Assembly: GCF_029094545.1 (NCBI RefSeq)
Contig: NZ_CP117835.1
Coordinates: 724,001-788,000, forward strand
DNA from: Alkalihalophilus pseudofirmus
GTDB taxonomy: Bacteria; Bacillota; Bacilli; Bacillales; Bacillaceae_D
DNA length: 64,000 nt
Reading direction: 5' to 3'
The position numbers were made by a program, and so were the translations under genes. Below the pieces are notes generated by a model, which was not told the DNA's origin, searched no databases, and saw nothing but the letters and a program-made list of their open reading frames with translations. Position 1 is the stretch's first letter. Each line of letters starts with the position of its first letter. Of this stretch, positions 24,934 through 33,333 are shown in pieces.

Positions 24934-24971
24934 AGAGAAAAGCCGGCACTTATCAATTAAAGTGCCGGCTG
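24934..24971 (-). terminator. Terminator of prsA
   Basis: On the minus strand AGCCGGCACTT and AAGTGCCGGCT form a perfect 11-bp GC-rich stem with an 8-base loop, followed by TTTTCTC, directly after the prsA stop. Confidence 0.95.
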
Positions 24972-24976
24972 TGTTA

Positions 24977-25891
24977 TTATTCGGTTGTCTCTTCCGTTGG
25001 CTCACTTTCCTCAAAAAGGTTTGCAAACTCAGGGTCTTTAATATCGATCGTTGCATTGTCGACAAGGTCGCGTAATACTTCCTCTGTTGATTTAGATTGT
25101 TCTTGAATCAGTGCTTGTTCGATATCATCTGCAAAATCTTCATATCCAGATTTACGATCAGTTACTTTAATAATATGGAACCCATATTGAGATTCTACAG
25201 CATCACTTACTTCACCGACTTCTAGTGCAAAAGCAGCTTCTTCAAATTCAGGTACCATCTCGCCGGTACCGAAAAATCCTAAATCGCCACCGCGTGTAGC
25301 AGAACCATCCATTGAATATTCAGCAGCTAATTCTCCAAAGTCTTCTCCCGCTTCAATCTTTTCAAGGACTTCGTTTGCTGTTTCTTCATCTTCAACTAAG
25401 ATATGACTCGCTTGAACCTGCTCAGCATACAGCTCTTCGTTCTCTTCGTAATAAGCTTGTTTATCTTCTTCTGTTACGTTCACTTCAGATTTGGCTAACT
25501 TATCAAGAACAATTGGTGGAACAATCATATCTTCTACAAAATCATCCATAGATTCATACGTCATATTAAATTGGGCATCTAGAATTTCAAGTAATTCTTC
25601 GTCTGTTTCGACATTTAACTGACCTTTAAAGTTCTCAATTCCTTCTTCTATTTCTTCTTCAGTCACGCCTAGTTCATTCTTAGCATCAGCAATTAGAACT
25701 CGTTGCACCATTTCCTCTAATGTTGCTTGGCCGTATCGTTCTTTCATCTTGTCATAAAATTCAGCTTCAGTTACTTCATTTCCATCCACAGTCACTACTA
25801 CATTAGAATCAGTTGCAGTATCATCATTGCTGCAAGCTGCAAGAGCAGTCATACATGCAAGACCAACAGCTGCGATCATTCGTTTATTCAT
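24977..25891 (-). CDS. prsA: Extracytoplasmic foldase lipoprotein PrsA (peptidyl-prolyl isomerase)
   Basis: This 304-residue lipoprotein has signal [10 protein letters not shown] with the lipidated Cys at about residue 20. An N-terminal chaperone-like region rich in Glu is followed by a parvulin-type PPIase domain at about 140-235 ([54 protein letters not shown]). It folds secreted proteins after Sec translocation. The protein is highly acidic, with a Glu/Thr-rich tail (SEPTEETTE), as is common for extracellular proteins of alkaliphiles. The neighbourhood (scoC, yhaM, yhaL) is that of B. subtilis prsA, and CssRS nearby makes a secretion-quality cluster. Confidence 0.96.
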   Translation of the reverse strand: MNKRMIAAVGLACMTALAACSNDDTATDSNVVVTVDGNEVTEAEFYDKMKERYGQATLEEMVQRVLIADAKNELGVTEEEIEEGIENFKGQLNVETDEELLEILDAQFNMTYESMDDFVEDMIVPPIVLDKLAKSEVNVTEEDKQAYYEENEELYAEQVQASHILVEDEETANEVLEKIEAGEDFGELAAEYSMDGSATRGGDLGFFGTGEMVPEFEEAAFALEVGEVSDAVESQYGFHIIKVTDRKSGYEDFADDIEQALIQEQSKSTEEVLRDLVDNATIDIKDPEFANLFEESEPTEETTE

Positions 25892-26123
25892 GAGTTCAAC
25901 TCCTCAAAATTGTCGCTATTCATTGAATTTCTACGATTATGTTCCAACCATTTTGTTGAATCATCTTTAACTTCTATGTACCTTTTTAGCTGGCCCACAT
26001 ACTTTATACAATGAACAGTCGATCCTTCTTTCAGACATAACTATACCATAGATTACTCTGTTAGAGAATGATTTTCAGTACTGTTTAAAACGTAGTCTCA
26101 AAATTTTAGGGCAATCGCCTAGT

Positions 26124-26150
26124 ACCTAATCAAGACATTTGCATAGTATA
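26124..26150 (+). promoter_or_regulatory. Candidate sigma-K-type promoter for the micro-protein pair
   Basis: AC (26124-26125), 16 bp, then CATAGTATA (26142-26150) fits the sigma-K pattern AC-N16/17-CATANNNTA. It lies 30 bp upstream of the 28-residue YjcZ-type gene. The match is short, so late mother-cell expression is a suggestion only. Confidence 0.45.
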
Positions 26151-26179
26151 TCCTAACAAAGCAAAGAGGAGGTGTTCTT

Positions 26180-26266
26180 ATGTCTCAAGGATATCATGGT
26201 GGAGGTTTTGCGTTAATCGTGGTGTTGTTCATCTTATTAGTAATCGTCGGTGCAGCTTGGTGCTAG
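26180..26266 (+). CDS. YjcZ-type sporulation micro-protein (28 aa)
   Basis: The gene encodes 28 residues: SQGYHGGG, then the helix FALIVVLFILLVIVGAAW, ending in Cys. GAGGAGGTG precedes the ATG. The helix is almost identical to that of the next gene (26322-26411), implying tandem duplication. Such proteins are membrane-inserted and made in sporulation; their function is unresolved. Confidence 0.85.
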   Translation: MSQGYHGGGFALIVVLFILLVIVGAAWC

Positions 26267-26321
26267 CATCTACACACCTCTTTACGGTTTAACACTTTAC
26301 TAAGGGGAGGAGGATTAGACA

Positions 26322-26411
26322 ATGGGTCACTCTTATGGATATAACGGATTCGCGTTGATCGTCGTGTTATTTATCTTATTAGTGATTATCGGTGCTTCTT
26401 GGTGCTGCTAA
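26322..26411 (+). CDS. YjcZ-type sporulation micro-protein (29 aa)
   Basis: The gene encodes 29 residues: GHSYGYNG, then FALIVVLFILLVIIGASW, ending in Cys-Cys. A strong GGGGAGGAGG lies before the ATG. It is 55 bp after its paralogue and probably cotranscribed, with a shared terminator at 26418-26455. Confidence 0.85.
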   Translation: MGHSYGYNGFALIVVLFILLVIIGASWCC

Positions 26412-26417
26412 TCACCC

Positions 26418-26455
26418 AAAAAAGAATGGAGCGCTATTGCGCCCCATTCTTTTTG
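26418..26455 (+). terminator. Terminator of the YjcZ-type pair
   Basis: AAAAGAATGG-A-GCG pairs with CGC-C-CCATTCTTTT around a short loop, followed by TGTTT. Confidence 0.9.
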
Positions 26456-26494
26456 TTTACATAGACCATACACTAACTTTAACGCTAGCCAGCC

Positions 26495-26630
26495 CAGTCG
26501 CCTTCGCTTTTCGTGTCTAGCTGCGGCTCCTTGTCTTGCAGGTAAAAACGGTGAATCGAACGAAGCAAAGGGCGCTTCTCATCGCTTCCTCTTATTTTAC
26601 CGCATGCCAAAGCAGTCGCCTTCGCTTTTC
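26495..26630. repeat. Modular hairpin repeat, family 2, copy A (truncated)
   Basis: A head sequence CAGTCGCCTTCGCTTTTC...GTCTAGCTGC (26495-26524) is followed by a hairpin module bounded by GGTAAAAACGG and TTTTACCGC (to 26603). A second, truncated head follows (26613-26630). The hairpin module is nearly identical to that at 33387-33452. The truncated end coincides with the stop codon of the minus-strand gene at 26630-26809, suggesting that the element inserted at, or supplied, the end of that gene. Confidence 0.75.
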
Positions 26631-26809
26631 TAGGTAAACATAAATTTTACGTATGTGGATGTTAGTAAAATTGTCATTAAGATATTAATTGTGCGAAAAA
26701 CTTTTGGTTGTTTTTCAGACGGGATTTCTTTGCGTTCACATAAGGCATCCGTCATTGTATTGATCATATACAAAATAAATAGGGCAAAAAATACGAGAAA
26801 TAAGACCAT
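26630..26809 (-). CDS. Small membrane protein, 59 aa, unknown function
   Basis: The gene encodes 59 residues: an N-terminal helix (VLFLVFFALFILYMI), a polar loop with DALCERKEIPSEKQPKVF, and a second helix (INILMTILLTSTYVKFMF). CTGGAGGCA precedes the ATG with 7-bp spacing. Its stop codon falls exactly at the edge of the family-2 repeat, so the original C-terminus may have been altered by the repeat. I recognise no family. Confidence 0.65.
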   Translation of the reverse strand: MVLFLVFFALFILYMINTMTDALCERKEIPSEKQPKVFRTINILMTILLTSTYVKFMFT

Positions 26810-26977
26810 TCAATTGCCTCCAGTCTAGCTTTGTCTTATCTTAAACTTTATCAAAACTTTTTAAAAAAAGATAGAAGTATGCATGATTTAGTTTTAATGA
26901 TAAGGGGAATGCAGGGGTTAGGTGGTTTGTAAAATAGAATAAGAGTACGTATGATCAAAGGGAGAGGTGATGTAGAG

Positions 26978-27571
26978 ATGGAGAGAGCGAAAAATAAGTT
27001 TCCATTTAAGTTAGCGTTTTTAACGCTGCTCGCAATAAATATTATCGTGCTTATTATTGCTTTTGTTTTTGTCATGAGATTTACAGGTCCAATTGATGAA
27101 GATCATCTATCACAATCTGCTCCAGTGGATAGTGAAGCAGCATTTACAATTGAGACTTCTAAAAGTAAGTTAAATGGTTTAATCGCGAGGGAAATTGAAA
27201 AACAAGATGCTGGTGTTCCATATGTAGTAGAGCTTGGAGATGAATTGATTGAATTTAGGTCCGAGTTTAGTATTTTAGGTCAAAGAGTCCCTTTAGAAAT
27301 GCATTTTGAACCGCAAGTGAGGGAGAATGGAGATGTTTTATTGCTAGCTGACCATATATCGGTCGGTATCCTGCAGCTTCCACAGGACCGGGCTATGCAG
27401 CTGATTAAAGAGTATGCTGACCTGCCTGAATGGGTAGATATCTATCCTGCAGATCGTTTAGCGCATATAAAAGTCACTGAAATTGATGTTGATCCGAAAA
27501 TTGATTTTAGAGCAAAAGCCATCAATTTACCTGAAGATGAAATCACGTTTGAGATGATCGTAAATAATTAA
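26978..27571 (+). CDS. YpmS-like protein (DUF2140)
   Basis: This 197-residue protein has one N-terminal membrane anchor (about residues 8-30) and an extracytoplasmic domain with the DUF2140 pattern: LNGLIAREIEKQDAGVPYVVELGDELIEFRSEFSILGQRVPLEMHFEPQVRENGDVLLLADHISVGILQLP. In B. subtilis YpmS sits elsewhere, beside a lipase-like protein; neither that partner nor its operon is here. The start is the ATG at 26978 after GGAGAGGTGA; the upstream ATG at 26951 precedes that site. The function is unknown. Confidence 0.8.
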   Translation: MERAKNKFPFKLAFLTLLAINIIVLIIAFVFVMRFTGPIDEDHLSQSAPVDSEAAFTIETSKSKLNGLIAREIEKQDAGVPYVVELGDELIEFRSEFSILGQRVPLEMHFEPQVRENGDVLLLADHISVGILQLPQDRAMQLIKEYADLPEWVDIYPADRLAHIKVTEIDVDPKIDFRAKAINLPEDEITFEMIVNN

Positions 27572-27581
27572 TTCAACATAC

Positions 27582-27619
27582 AAAAAGCAGAATCCACACC
27601 ACTGGGTTCTGCTTTTTGC
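27582..27619. terminator. Bidirectional terminator between the YpmS-like and DUF3267-like genes
   Basis: AAAAAGCAGAA(T)CC pairs with GG(G)TTCTGCTTTTT around an 8-base loop. Both strands end in T-rich tracts. Confidence 0.85.
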
Positions 27620-28164
27620 TATACTGCTTGCTTTATTAGGATATGAAAGCCTTCATCATGATCCTCAATATAACACTGTTTAGGTGCTTTCATTAGGTGA
27701 GAAGCGTAAACCAAATCATAAAAAGCCAAGCCGAAATTGATCGATGTAAGGATCGAAAAATAAGGTAAAAATTGCGGCCACATAATGGATCCTACCCCAC
27801 CTGCTGTTGTAATGAATACTAAAGGTGAAAATAGAGCCAATAAGTAAACATTTCGGGAAAGCGGCTCCCTTAATTTGATATCCATTAAAGGGAACAATAA
27901 TTTCCTTGTACTGATTTTTATCTTTGCACGTCCGCCAAATAACCAAATGGGAAGGCAGTGAAGCAATTTATGTGTAAGGACTAAGCCAAATAAACTTAAC
28001 ACCACTGTAACAAAGCCAAATTGAGTAAATTCAGTTGTCTGCACAATCGTGCTCATGACTAAATAATAAAATAAAAATGATAGTAAAACAGTGCTTGATG
28101 AGAACATGATTAGGCGCAACGTTCCATAATCACGAGAAATATTAATGGTCTTCCAGCAGTTCAT
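27619..28164 (-). CDS. DUF3267-like membrane protein (degenerate HxxxH motif)
   Basis: This 181-residue protein has about four membrane helices. At residues 65-69 it has HKLLH within LVLTHKLLHCLPIWLF. In DUF3267 and related membrane zinc peptidases this position normally reads HExxH, so the catalytic Glu is replaced by Lys while both metal-binding histidines remain. I start it at the ATG at 28164, with GGAGGTG upstream; the longer frame to 28257 has no ribosome-binding site. It lies between the YpmS-like gene and scoC. It is probably non-proteolytic; the family assignment is by pattern memory. Confidence 0.6.
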   Translation of the reverse strand: MNCWKTINISRDYGTLRLIMFSSSTVLLSFLFYYLVMSTIVQTTEFTQFGFVTVVLSLFGLVLTHKLLHCLPIWLFGGRAKIKISTRKLLFPLMDIKLREPLSRNVYLLALFSPLVFITTAGGVGSIMWPQFLPYFSILTSINFGLAFYDLVYASHLMKAPKQCYIEDHDEGFHILIKQAV

Positions 28165-28345
28165 ATCTAAGCTGCACCTCCAAAACAAGTTGAACCACAA
28201 GTTGGTTGAATATAAGGTCGAATCTAATAAAAGATAACTAGTAAATTTAATGCTCAACCTAATTGAATAATTTACGCCCTTTTTCTAGGAAATGCAATAC
28301 CTCTGACAAAAATAAAAGGATTTCGACAATAATAAAAAAAGACAA

Positions 28346-28380
28346 TAAAAAAACGGAGCGATTTTTAGAAATCGTTCCGC
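28346..28380 (-). terminator. Terminator of scoC
   Basis: On the minus strand GCGGAACGATTT pairs with AAATCG(CT)CCGT around CTAA, followed by TTTTTTATTG, just after the scoC stop. Confidence 0.85.
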
Positions 28381-28392
28381 AATTTTTTTCGG

Positions 28393-28989
28393 TTAAGATG
28401 ACTCTTTCGTAAGAGAGTGATCATCAAGCATTGGGCGTCTTGGAGACAAGCGGCCTTCTTCTTCAGTAAAGCCTTCTTCAAATTTTTGTAAGGTTTGTTC
28501 AAACATATCTACAAAATCAGGACCATAGATATGGCGAAGCATGCTCATGATTTCAGAGAATTCTGGGAATTTCCCGTATAATTCTTTGATTGGAAGGGCG
28601 CCCCCATACACTCCATATGTGCTAGGCTCATAGGTTTCTAATGTTTTTAAAAACATTTCCTTACCCTCTTCAGTTAGACAAACGTACGTATTTCGTTTAT
28701 CATTCTCTTTTTTTGAAAACGTAAGAAATCCGCGTTCTTCAAGCTTCTTTGAAAAATTAAAAGCTGTTGATACATGCATCACTCCGAATTTGGCTATGTC
28801 TGAAATAGACGCACCGTCAAGATGATAAGCAATCCAGAGAATATGATGTTCATTAATATTTAAATCAAATGGTTTAATCCATGTCTGCCAATCTTTTTCT
28901 ACCGACTTCCAAAGTGCTTTACTTAATTGCGCAACCTTATGATTGAAAATAACAGACTGTTTTAAAGAGTAAGGTTCGTTTGGCTCCAT
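28393..28989 (-). CDS. scoC: MarR-family transition-state repressor ScoC (Hpr)
   Basis: This 198-residue protein has a core ([69 protein letters not shown]) that is the winged helix of Hpr, closely matching B. subtilis ScoC. It represses extracellular protease, oligopeptide-uptake and sporulation genes during growth. The start is the ATG at 28989, with GGGGGAG about 6 bp upstream; the upstream ATG at 29013 precedes that site. It shares its neighbourhood with yhaH and prsA, as in B. subtilis. Confidence 0.95.
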   Translation of the reverse strand: MEPNEPYSLKQSVIFNHKVAQLSKALWKSVEKDWQTWIKPFDLNINEHHILWIAYHLDGASISDIAKFGVMHVSTAFNFSKKLEERGFLTFSKKENDKRNTYVCLTEEGKEMFLKTLETYEPSTYGVYGGALPIKELYGKFPEFSEIMSMLRHIYGPDFVDMFEQTLQKFEEGFTEEEGRLSPRRPMLDDHSLTKESS

Positions 28990-29175
28990 TTTTCTCCCCC
29001 TATCACGCTTCATATTTCTTTATCTTTTATAAAGCTATTTCTGAATACTTTTATTACTTATTATGACAAGGAATGTGTCAAAAAGAAAGAGGAATTCTCT
29101 TCTTTTTAGAAATTTTCTAAAAAATGTTTGTAAATCTATATTTATATAGTGATTATTTACTAAAGAGAAAGCAGC

Positions 29176-29523
29176 TTAATCTAGCTGCTTCATCTGAGAT
29201 ACTCGGCGTTGAAGTTCTTCTGTATCTTTTCTTAGCTGATCGATACTTGGCTGAACCTCTTTTTGCCAGTCAGAAATACTTTCTTTCACTTCTGAGCTAA
29301 CTGCTTTAATTGATTGAATGCCTAGCTGGGTTGTTTCTGTTACTTTTTCTTTTAATACGATGGAATCATTAGAAAATTGCTTAACACCTTTACGTACTTT
29401 TTGAACTCGATCCTTACACGTTTCTTGAAGCTCACGACCCGATGCTGGGGTAGTGAATAGAGTAGCTGTACCTGCTACTACAACTCCAGCAACAATCCCA
29501 GAAAGTAAAGATTTAATATGCAT
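29176..29523 (-). CDS. yhaH: YtxH-domain protein YhaH
   Basis: This 115-residue protein has an N-terminal hydrophobic stretch (LLSGIVAGVVVAGTATLFTTPASGREL) typical of YtxH proteins, then a long coiled coil (VLKEKVTETTQLGIQSIKAVSSEVKESISDWQKEVQPSIDQLRKDTEELQRRVSQM). It is a general-stress and envelope-associated protein of unknown mechanism. Its position beside scoC matches yhaH of B. subtilis. Confidence 0.88.
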   Translation of the reverse strand: MHIKSLLSGIVAGVVVAGTATLFTTPASGRELQETCKDRVQKVRKGVKQFSNDSIVLKEKVTETTQLGIQSIKAVSSEVKESISDWQKEVQPSIDQLRKDTEELQRRVSQMKQLD

Positions 29524-29597
29524 ATTTTTCTCACCTCATCCATAATTGATCGTCATGTGTGCCATCTGCCGCTCATACAATAAAAAAAGGAGGGAAG

Positions 29598-29798
29598 ATG
29601 ACTATGCAGCACGCACTCATTTTATTGGTACTATCTGTAAGTTTATTATTGATGTATAGTCTCATTTATTCAATTTCAAGGTTTGTGAAAACGAAAGATG
29701 CTTCAGAGAGAACCTATTGGAGAAAAACAATATTGATCATGTTTACATGTTTTATCATCAGTGGAGTCCTATCTGGATGGCTTTTAGTATATGTCTAG
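29598..29798 (+). CDS. Small two-helix membrane protein, unknown function
   Basis: This 66-residue protein has helices at about 4-24 (ALILLVLSVSLLLMYSLIYSI) and 43-63 (ILIMFTCFIISGVLSGWLLVYV), joined by a basic loop (RFVKTKDASERTYWRK). The start is the ATG at 29598 after AAGGAGGGAAG. It occupies the place of trpP between yhaH and serC in B. subtilis but is unrelated to that protein. Confidence 0.7.
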   Translation: MTMQHALILLVLSVSLLLMYSLIYSISRFVKTKDASERTYWRKTILIMFTCFIISGVLSGWLLVYV

Positions 29799-29829
29799 AA
29801 GAGAGCTGTTCATTTACAGCTCTCTTTCT
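29799..29829. terminator. Bidirectional terminator between the small membrane gene and serC
   Basis: AGAGAGCTGT and ACAGCTCTCT form a perfect 10-bp stem with a 6-base loop, with T-rich tracts on both sides. Confidence 0.9.
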
Positions 29830-29831
29830 AA

Positions 29832-30920
29832 TTAAGCGTGTTTATTTTGGAATTCAACCATGAATGCTCTTAGTGCTTCACAAGCTTCTAATGGAACAGC
29901 ATTATAAATTGATGCACGACATCCCCCAACAGAACGGTGTCCACCTAAACCGACAAAGCCTTTTTCAGCTGCTTCGCTCAAGAAAGATTTAGTCAGTTCT
30001 TCGCTCTGTAAAGTGAACGTTACATTCATATGAGATCGGCTTTCATTTGTCGCATGTCCTGTATAAAAGCCATTGCTTTCATCAATGGTAGCATAAAGGA
30101 GCTGTGCTTTTTTGGCGTTTGCTTGAGCAATACCGCTTGCACCGCCTTGATCCTTCACCCACTGTAAAACATTACGAAGCATGTAGATCGCAAATGTTGG
30201 TGGGGTATGGTATAGGGAATCGGCTTTAGCATGCGTTTGGTAACGAAGAATAGTTGGAATTTGGTCATTGGCGCTCTCTAGCAAATCTTTTCTGATAATA
30301 ACAACTGTTACACCAGAAGGGCCAAGATTTTTTTGTGCTCCTGCGTAAATCATTCCAAATTTGCTGACGTCAATCGGTCGTGAGAGGATATCACTCGACA
30401 TGTCTGCAATTAAAGGAATATCTTTTGTATCTGGATAGGTGGACCACTGTGTACCGAAGATGGTGTTATTTGATGTAATATGAATATATGCATCATTTGC
30501 ATTAATTTCAGATGAGTTAACTTCAGGGATTGAACGGTAATTTTCATCTTTTGAAGAGGAAAGAATCTTCGCTTCGCCAACTAATTGAGCTTCTTTTAGA
30601 GCTTTTTCAGACCATGAACCACTCATAACAAAGCTTGCTGTTTTACCTTCTTTAAGCAAGTTCATCGGAATCATTGAAAATTGCAAGCTAGCGCCGCCTT
30701 GAAGAAAGAGAATCTCGTAGTTGTGAGGAATCTCTAAGAGTTCGGTTAGTAAACTTTTAGCTTCTTGATGGACTGCTTCGTATGTTTTGCTGCGGTGGCT
30801 AAGCTCCATAACTGACATGCCGCTGTCACCGAAATTAAGTAATTCTTCTTGTGCTTTTTCTAATACTGGCTTAGGCAGGGCTGAAGGGCCTGCATTAAAG
30901 TTAAAAACCTGTTTGCTCAT
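29832..30920 (-). CDS. serC: Phosphoserine aminotransferase
   Basis: This 362-residue class V PLP enzyme converts 3-phosphohydroxypyruvate to phosphoserine in serine synthesis. The start is FNFNAGPSALP, the substrate-binding region is FLQGGASLQFSMIPMNL, the PLP lysine is in MIYAGAQKNLGPSGV, and the conserved end is GLGGHRSVGGCRASIYNAVP. I use the ATG at 30920. The GTG at 30932 lies immediately after AAAGGAG, too close to serve as start. It is located between yhaH and hit as in B. subtilis. Confidence 0.96.
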   Translation of the reverse strand: MSKQVFNFNAGPSALPKPVLEKAQEELLNFGDSGMSVMELSHRSKTYEAVHQEAKSLLTELLEIPHNYEILFLQGGASLQFSMIPMNLLKEGKTASFVMSGSWSEKALKEAQLVGEAKILSSSKDENYRSIPEVNSSEINANDAYIHITSNNTIFGTQWSTYPDTKDIPLIADMSSDILSRPIDVSKFGMIYAGAQKNLGPSGVTVVIIRKDLLESANDQIPTILRYQTHAKADSLYHTPPTFAIYMLRNVLQWVKDQGGASGIAQANAKKAQLLYATIDESNGFYTGHATNESRSHMNVTFTLQSEELTKSFLSEAAEKGFVGLGGHRSVGGCRASIYNAVPLEACEALRAFMVEFQNKHA

Positions 30921-31033
30921 TTCTCTTTCCACTCCTTTAATTCGGTACTACAGTAATGTTTTTTCTAATACGATTATCGTACCATAATTTATTTAAAAAA
31001 GGAGAGGAAAGGAGAGATATTTTCTGAATGTAC

Positions 31034-31064
31034 AGAAAAAAAGAACTGACCATTTGGTCAGTTC
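31034..31064 (-). terminator. Terminator overlapping the hit stop codon
   Basis: GAACTGACC and GGTCAGTTC form a perfect 9-bp stem (4-base loop) followed by TTTTTTTC on the minus strand. The hit stop codon TGA (31058-31060) is part of the 5' arm. Confidence 0.93.
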
Positions 31065-31492
31065 GTAACATGTGCAGAAATAGCAGCTGCCATTTCTTGC
31101 AATTCTTCTGGCTTATAGTCTGAGCTGTGATCTTTCCATACTGCGCCAAATCCATCGCCCTTACCGTAGCGAGGAATTAAATGGACATGATAGTGAAAGA
31201 CAGTTTGGCCAGCTGTTTCCCCGTTATTATTTACTATGTTTAATCCTTCAAGCTTGTATGTAGCTTTAAGGCCTTTTGCTAATTTCGGAACAACTGAGAA
31301 AAGGTGGCTGGCAAGTTCTGTATCAAGCTCAAACACATCTGCCTTGTGAGCTTTAGGTATTAATAATGTATGCCCTTTTGTCACTTGACTAATATCCATA
31401 AAAGCTAGAACCTTTTCATCTTCATAAACTTTTGCAGAAGGAATCTCTCCCTTAATGATCTTACAAAATATACAATTTACATCGTGAGACAT
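31058..31492 (-). CDS. hit: HIT-family nucleotide hydrolase/transferase
   Basis: This 144-residue histidine-triad protein has CIFCKIIKGEIPSAKVYEDEKVLAFMD at the start, including the Cys-x-x-Cys zinc pair, and the triad HYHVHLIPRY near residue 105. The family hydrolyses AMP-linked substrates such as adenosine phosphoramidates. In B. subtilis hit lies directly before ecsA. Here a ligase gene and a lipoprotein gene intervene, on the opposite strand. Confidence 0.95.
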   Translation of the reverse strand: MSHDVNCIFCKIIKGEIPSAKVYEDEKVLAFMDISQVTKGHTLLIPKAHKADVFELDTELASHLFSVVPKLAKGLKATYKLEGLNIVNNNGETAGQTVFHYHVHLIPRYGKGDGFGAVWKDHSSDYKPEELQEMAAAISAHVTN

Positions 31493-31703
31493 CTTATCAC
31501 CCTTTCGATTTGATTTGGATAAATATAGATTATATATGGAGTAATTTTCTTTTTTCTACTATATCTTAGTGAGTTATGGACATGCAAGTCGTTCGTCTGT
31601 TTTGTAACAGAAGATAAACATCAGTGTGTTATTGGCACAGAAAGGGCTATATGGTATGATATAGTTAGAAAATTTAAATAAATCAGAAGCGGGAGGAACG
31701 ATT

Positions 31704-33290
31704 ATGCATGTACCTTTAGTTTTGCTTGATTTTCTAGATCGTGCTGTTGAATTATATGGGGATAAGCCAGCTATTGTCGGAGAAGAGAGAACGCTTACAT
31801 ATCAGCAATTAAATGAACGAGTACAACAATTGTCTTATGGATTAACAAAACTAGGTATCCAAAAAGGAGACAAAGTTGCTTACCTTGCTCCCAATACAGA
31901 AGATATGCTTGAAGGCTTCTATGGCGTGTTTCAGGTAGGAGCAGTGATGACATCTTTAAATACACGATTAAAGCCCGAAGATTACTTGTTTATCTTAAAT
32001 CATAGTGAATCTCAAGTGCTTTTTGTTGACCAAGAATTGTACCCTCTAGTGGAGCCTGTTATTGATAAGCTAGAAACAGTAAAACACATTATCATTCATG
32101 GAGCTAAAGAGAATCAACAGGCAGGGGTTTCATATGAGCGATGGCTCAGTCAGTTTCCAACAGACGAGTTTAAACGTGTTCCTTTAGAAGAAAATGATTT
32201 AGCAAATATTTTATATACTAGCGGTACAACTGGAAATCCCAAAGGTGTTATGTTAACGCACCGCAGCAACTACCTGCATGCTTTAAGCACTCAGCATCAT
32301 TTGTGTGTGAGTGATCAAGATACGTTGCTGCATGTATTGCCGATGTTCCATGTGAATGGATGGGGTTCGCCGTTTTATTACACAGCGAACGGTGCAACGC
32401 AAGTAATGCTTAGAAAAATCGATCCGAAGACTATTTTTGAAAAAATAGAGAAAAATGGGGTAACCGTAGCTCATATGGCACCTACTGTTTTAAACATGCT
32501 GCTTGAATATGCGAAAACAGAAAATGTGCCGAAAAGGGATAATATGAGAGTCGTGATCGCTGGGTCTGCTCCGCCTCCTGCATTTGTAACACGTGTGGAG
32601 GAAGAATTGGGCTGGGAGTTTATTCAAGTGTATGGAATGACTGAATCAAGCCCGCTTGTAACAACTTCTCAAATCCGTTCAGAGCAGCTTTCTTTTGATG
32701 ATGCAGCGAAAGCTCGTCTAAAAGCAAAAACAGGCTATCCGATGATTGGATCAAAGTTGAAGGTTGTGAATGAGTACGGTGAGAAAGTAGCTGCGGATGG
32801 AAAAAGCATCGGAGAGATTGTTGTCCGTTCAAATGGTGTGATGGAAGGCTACTGGAAAAACCCTGATGCGACGAGTGAGACAATTCGTGATGGCTGGCTG
32901 CATACGGGGGATATGGCCACTGTAGATGAACATGGTTATATGGAAATTGTCGATCGAAAAAAAGATGTGATCATAAGTGGCGGGGAAAATATTTCCTCTA
33001 TTGAAGTAGAAGGCGTCTTGTACGAGCACCCTGCTGTTTTAGAAGCAGCGGTCATTGCCGTTCCTCACGAGAAGTGGGGAGAAGTTCCACATGCTGTCGT
33101 CGTATTGCGTGAGGGGCAACAGCTTTCTGAAGAAGAAGTGATCGAATTCGCTAGAAGTAAAATGGCTCATTTTAAAGCTCCTAAAAGTGTAGTATTTGCA
33201 GAAGCACTACCTAAAACGGCCTCAGGAAAAATCCAAAAGGTTCAAATCCGTAAAGAATATTGGGGCGAAGGAGCAAGAATGGTTAACTAA
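31704..33290 (+). CDS. Fatty-acyl-CoA ligase (AMP-forming)
   Basis: This 528-residue ANL enzyme has P-loop LYTSGTTGNPKGVMLTHRSN at about 172, adenine-binding VYGMTESSPL, hinge GWLHTGDMATVDEHGYMEIVDRKKDVIISGGENIS, and the C-terminal catalytic Lys in LPKTASGKIQK. The length and the absence of an Acs-type N-terminus indicate a medium/long-chain or aryl acid ligase of the FadD/AlkK type. GGGAGGAACG precedes the ATG at 31704. It is inserted between hit and ecsA relative to B. subtilis. No beta-oxidation genes adjoin it. Confidence 0.87.
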   Translation: MHVPLVLLDFLDRAVELYGDKPAIVGEERTLTYQQLNERVQQLSYGLTKLGIQKGDKVAYLAPNTEDMLEGFYGVFQVGAVMTSLNTRLKPEDYLFILNHSESQVLFVDQELYPLVEPVIDKLETVKHIIIHGAKENQQAGVSYERWLSQFPTDEFKRVPLEENDLANILYTSGTTGNPKGVMLTHRSNYLHALSTQHHLCVSDQDTLLHVLPMFHVNGWGSPFYYTANGATQVMLRKIDPKTIFEKIEKNGVTVAHMAPTVLNMLLEYAKTENVPKRDNMRVVIAGSAPPPAFVTRVEEELGWEFIQVYGMTESSPLVTTSQIRSEQLSFDDAAKARLKAKTGYPMIGSKLKVVNEYGEKVAADGKSIGEIVVRSNGVMEGYWKNPDATSETIRDGWLHTGDMATVDEHGYMEIVDRKKDVIISGGENISSIEVEGVLYEHPAVLEAAVIAVPHEKWGEVPHAVVVLREGQQLSEEEVIEFARSKMAHFKAPKSVVFAEALPKTASGKIQKVQIRKEYWGEGARMVN

Positions 33291-33301
33291 CACAGGGTCT
33301 A

Positions 33302-33333
33302 CAGCTCTCACTGAGGTGGGGGCTGGTTTTTTT
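33302..33333 (+). terminator. Terminator of the fatty-acyl-CoA ligase gene
   Basis: CAGCTCTCAC pairs with GTGGGGGCTG (G-T pairs tolerated) around TGAG, followed by a run of seven T, just after the stop. Confidence 0.85.

Noticed and set aside
30937-31155. 72-codon ORF at the hit-serC junction
   Set aside because: Overlaps the end of hit in another frame and runs through its terminator; no ribosome-binding site.
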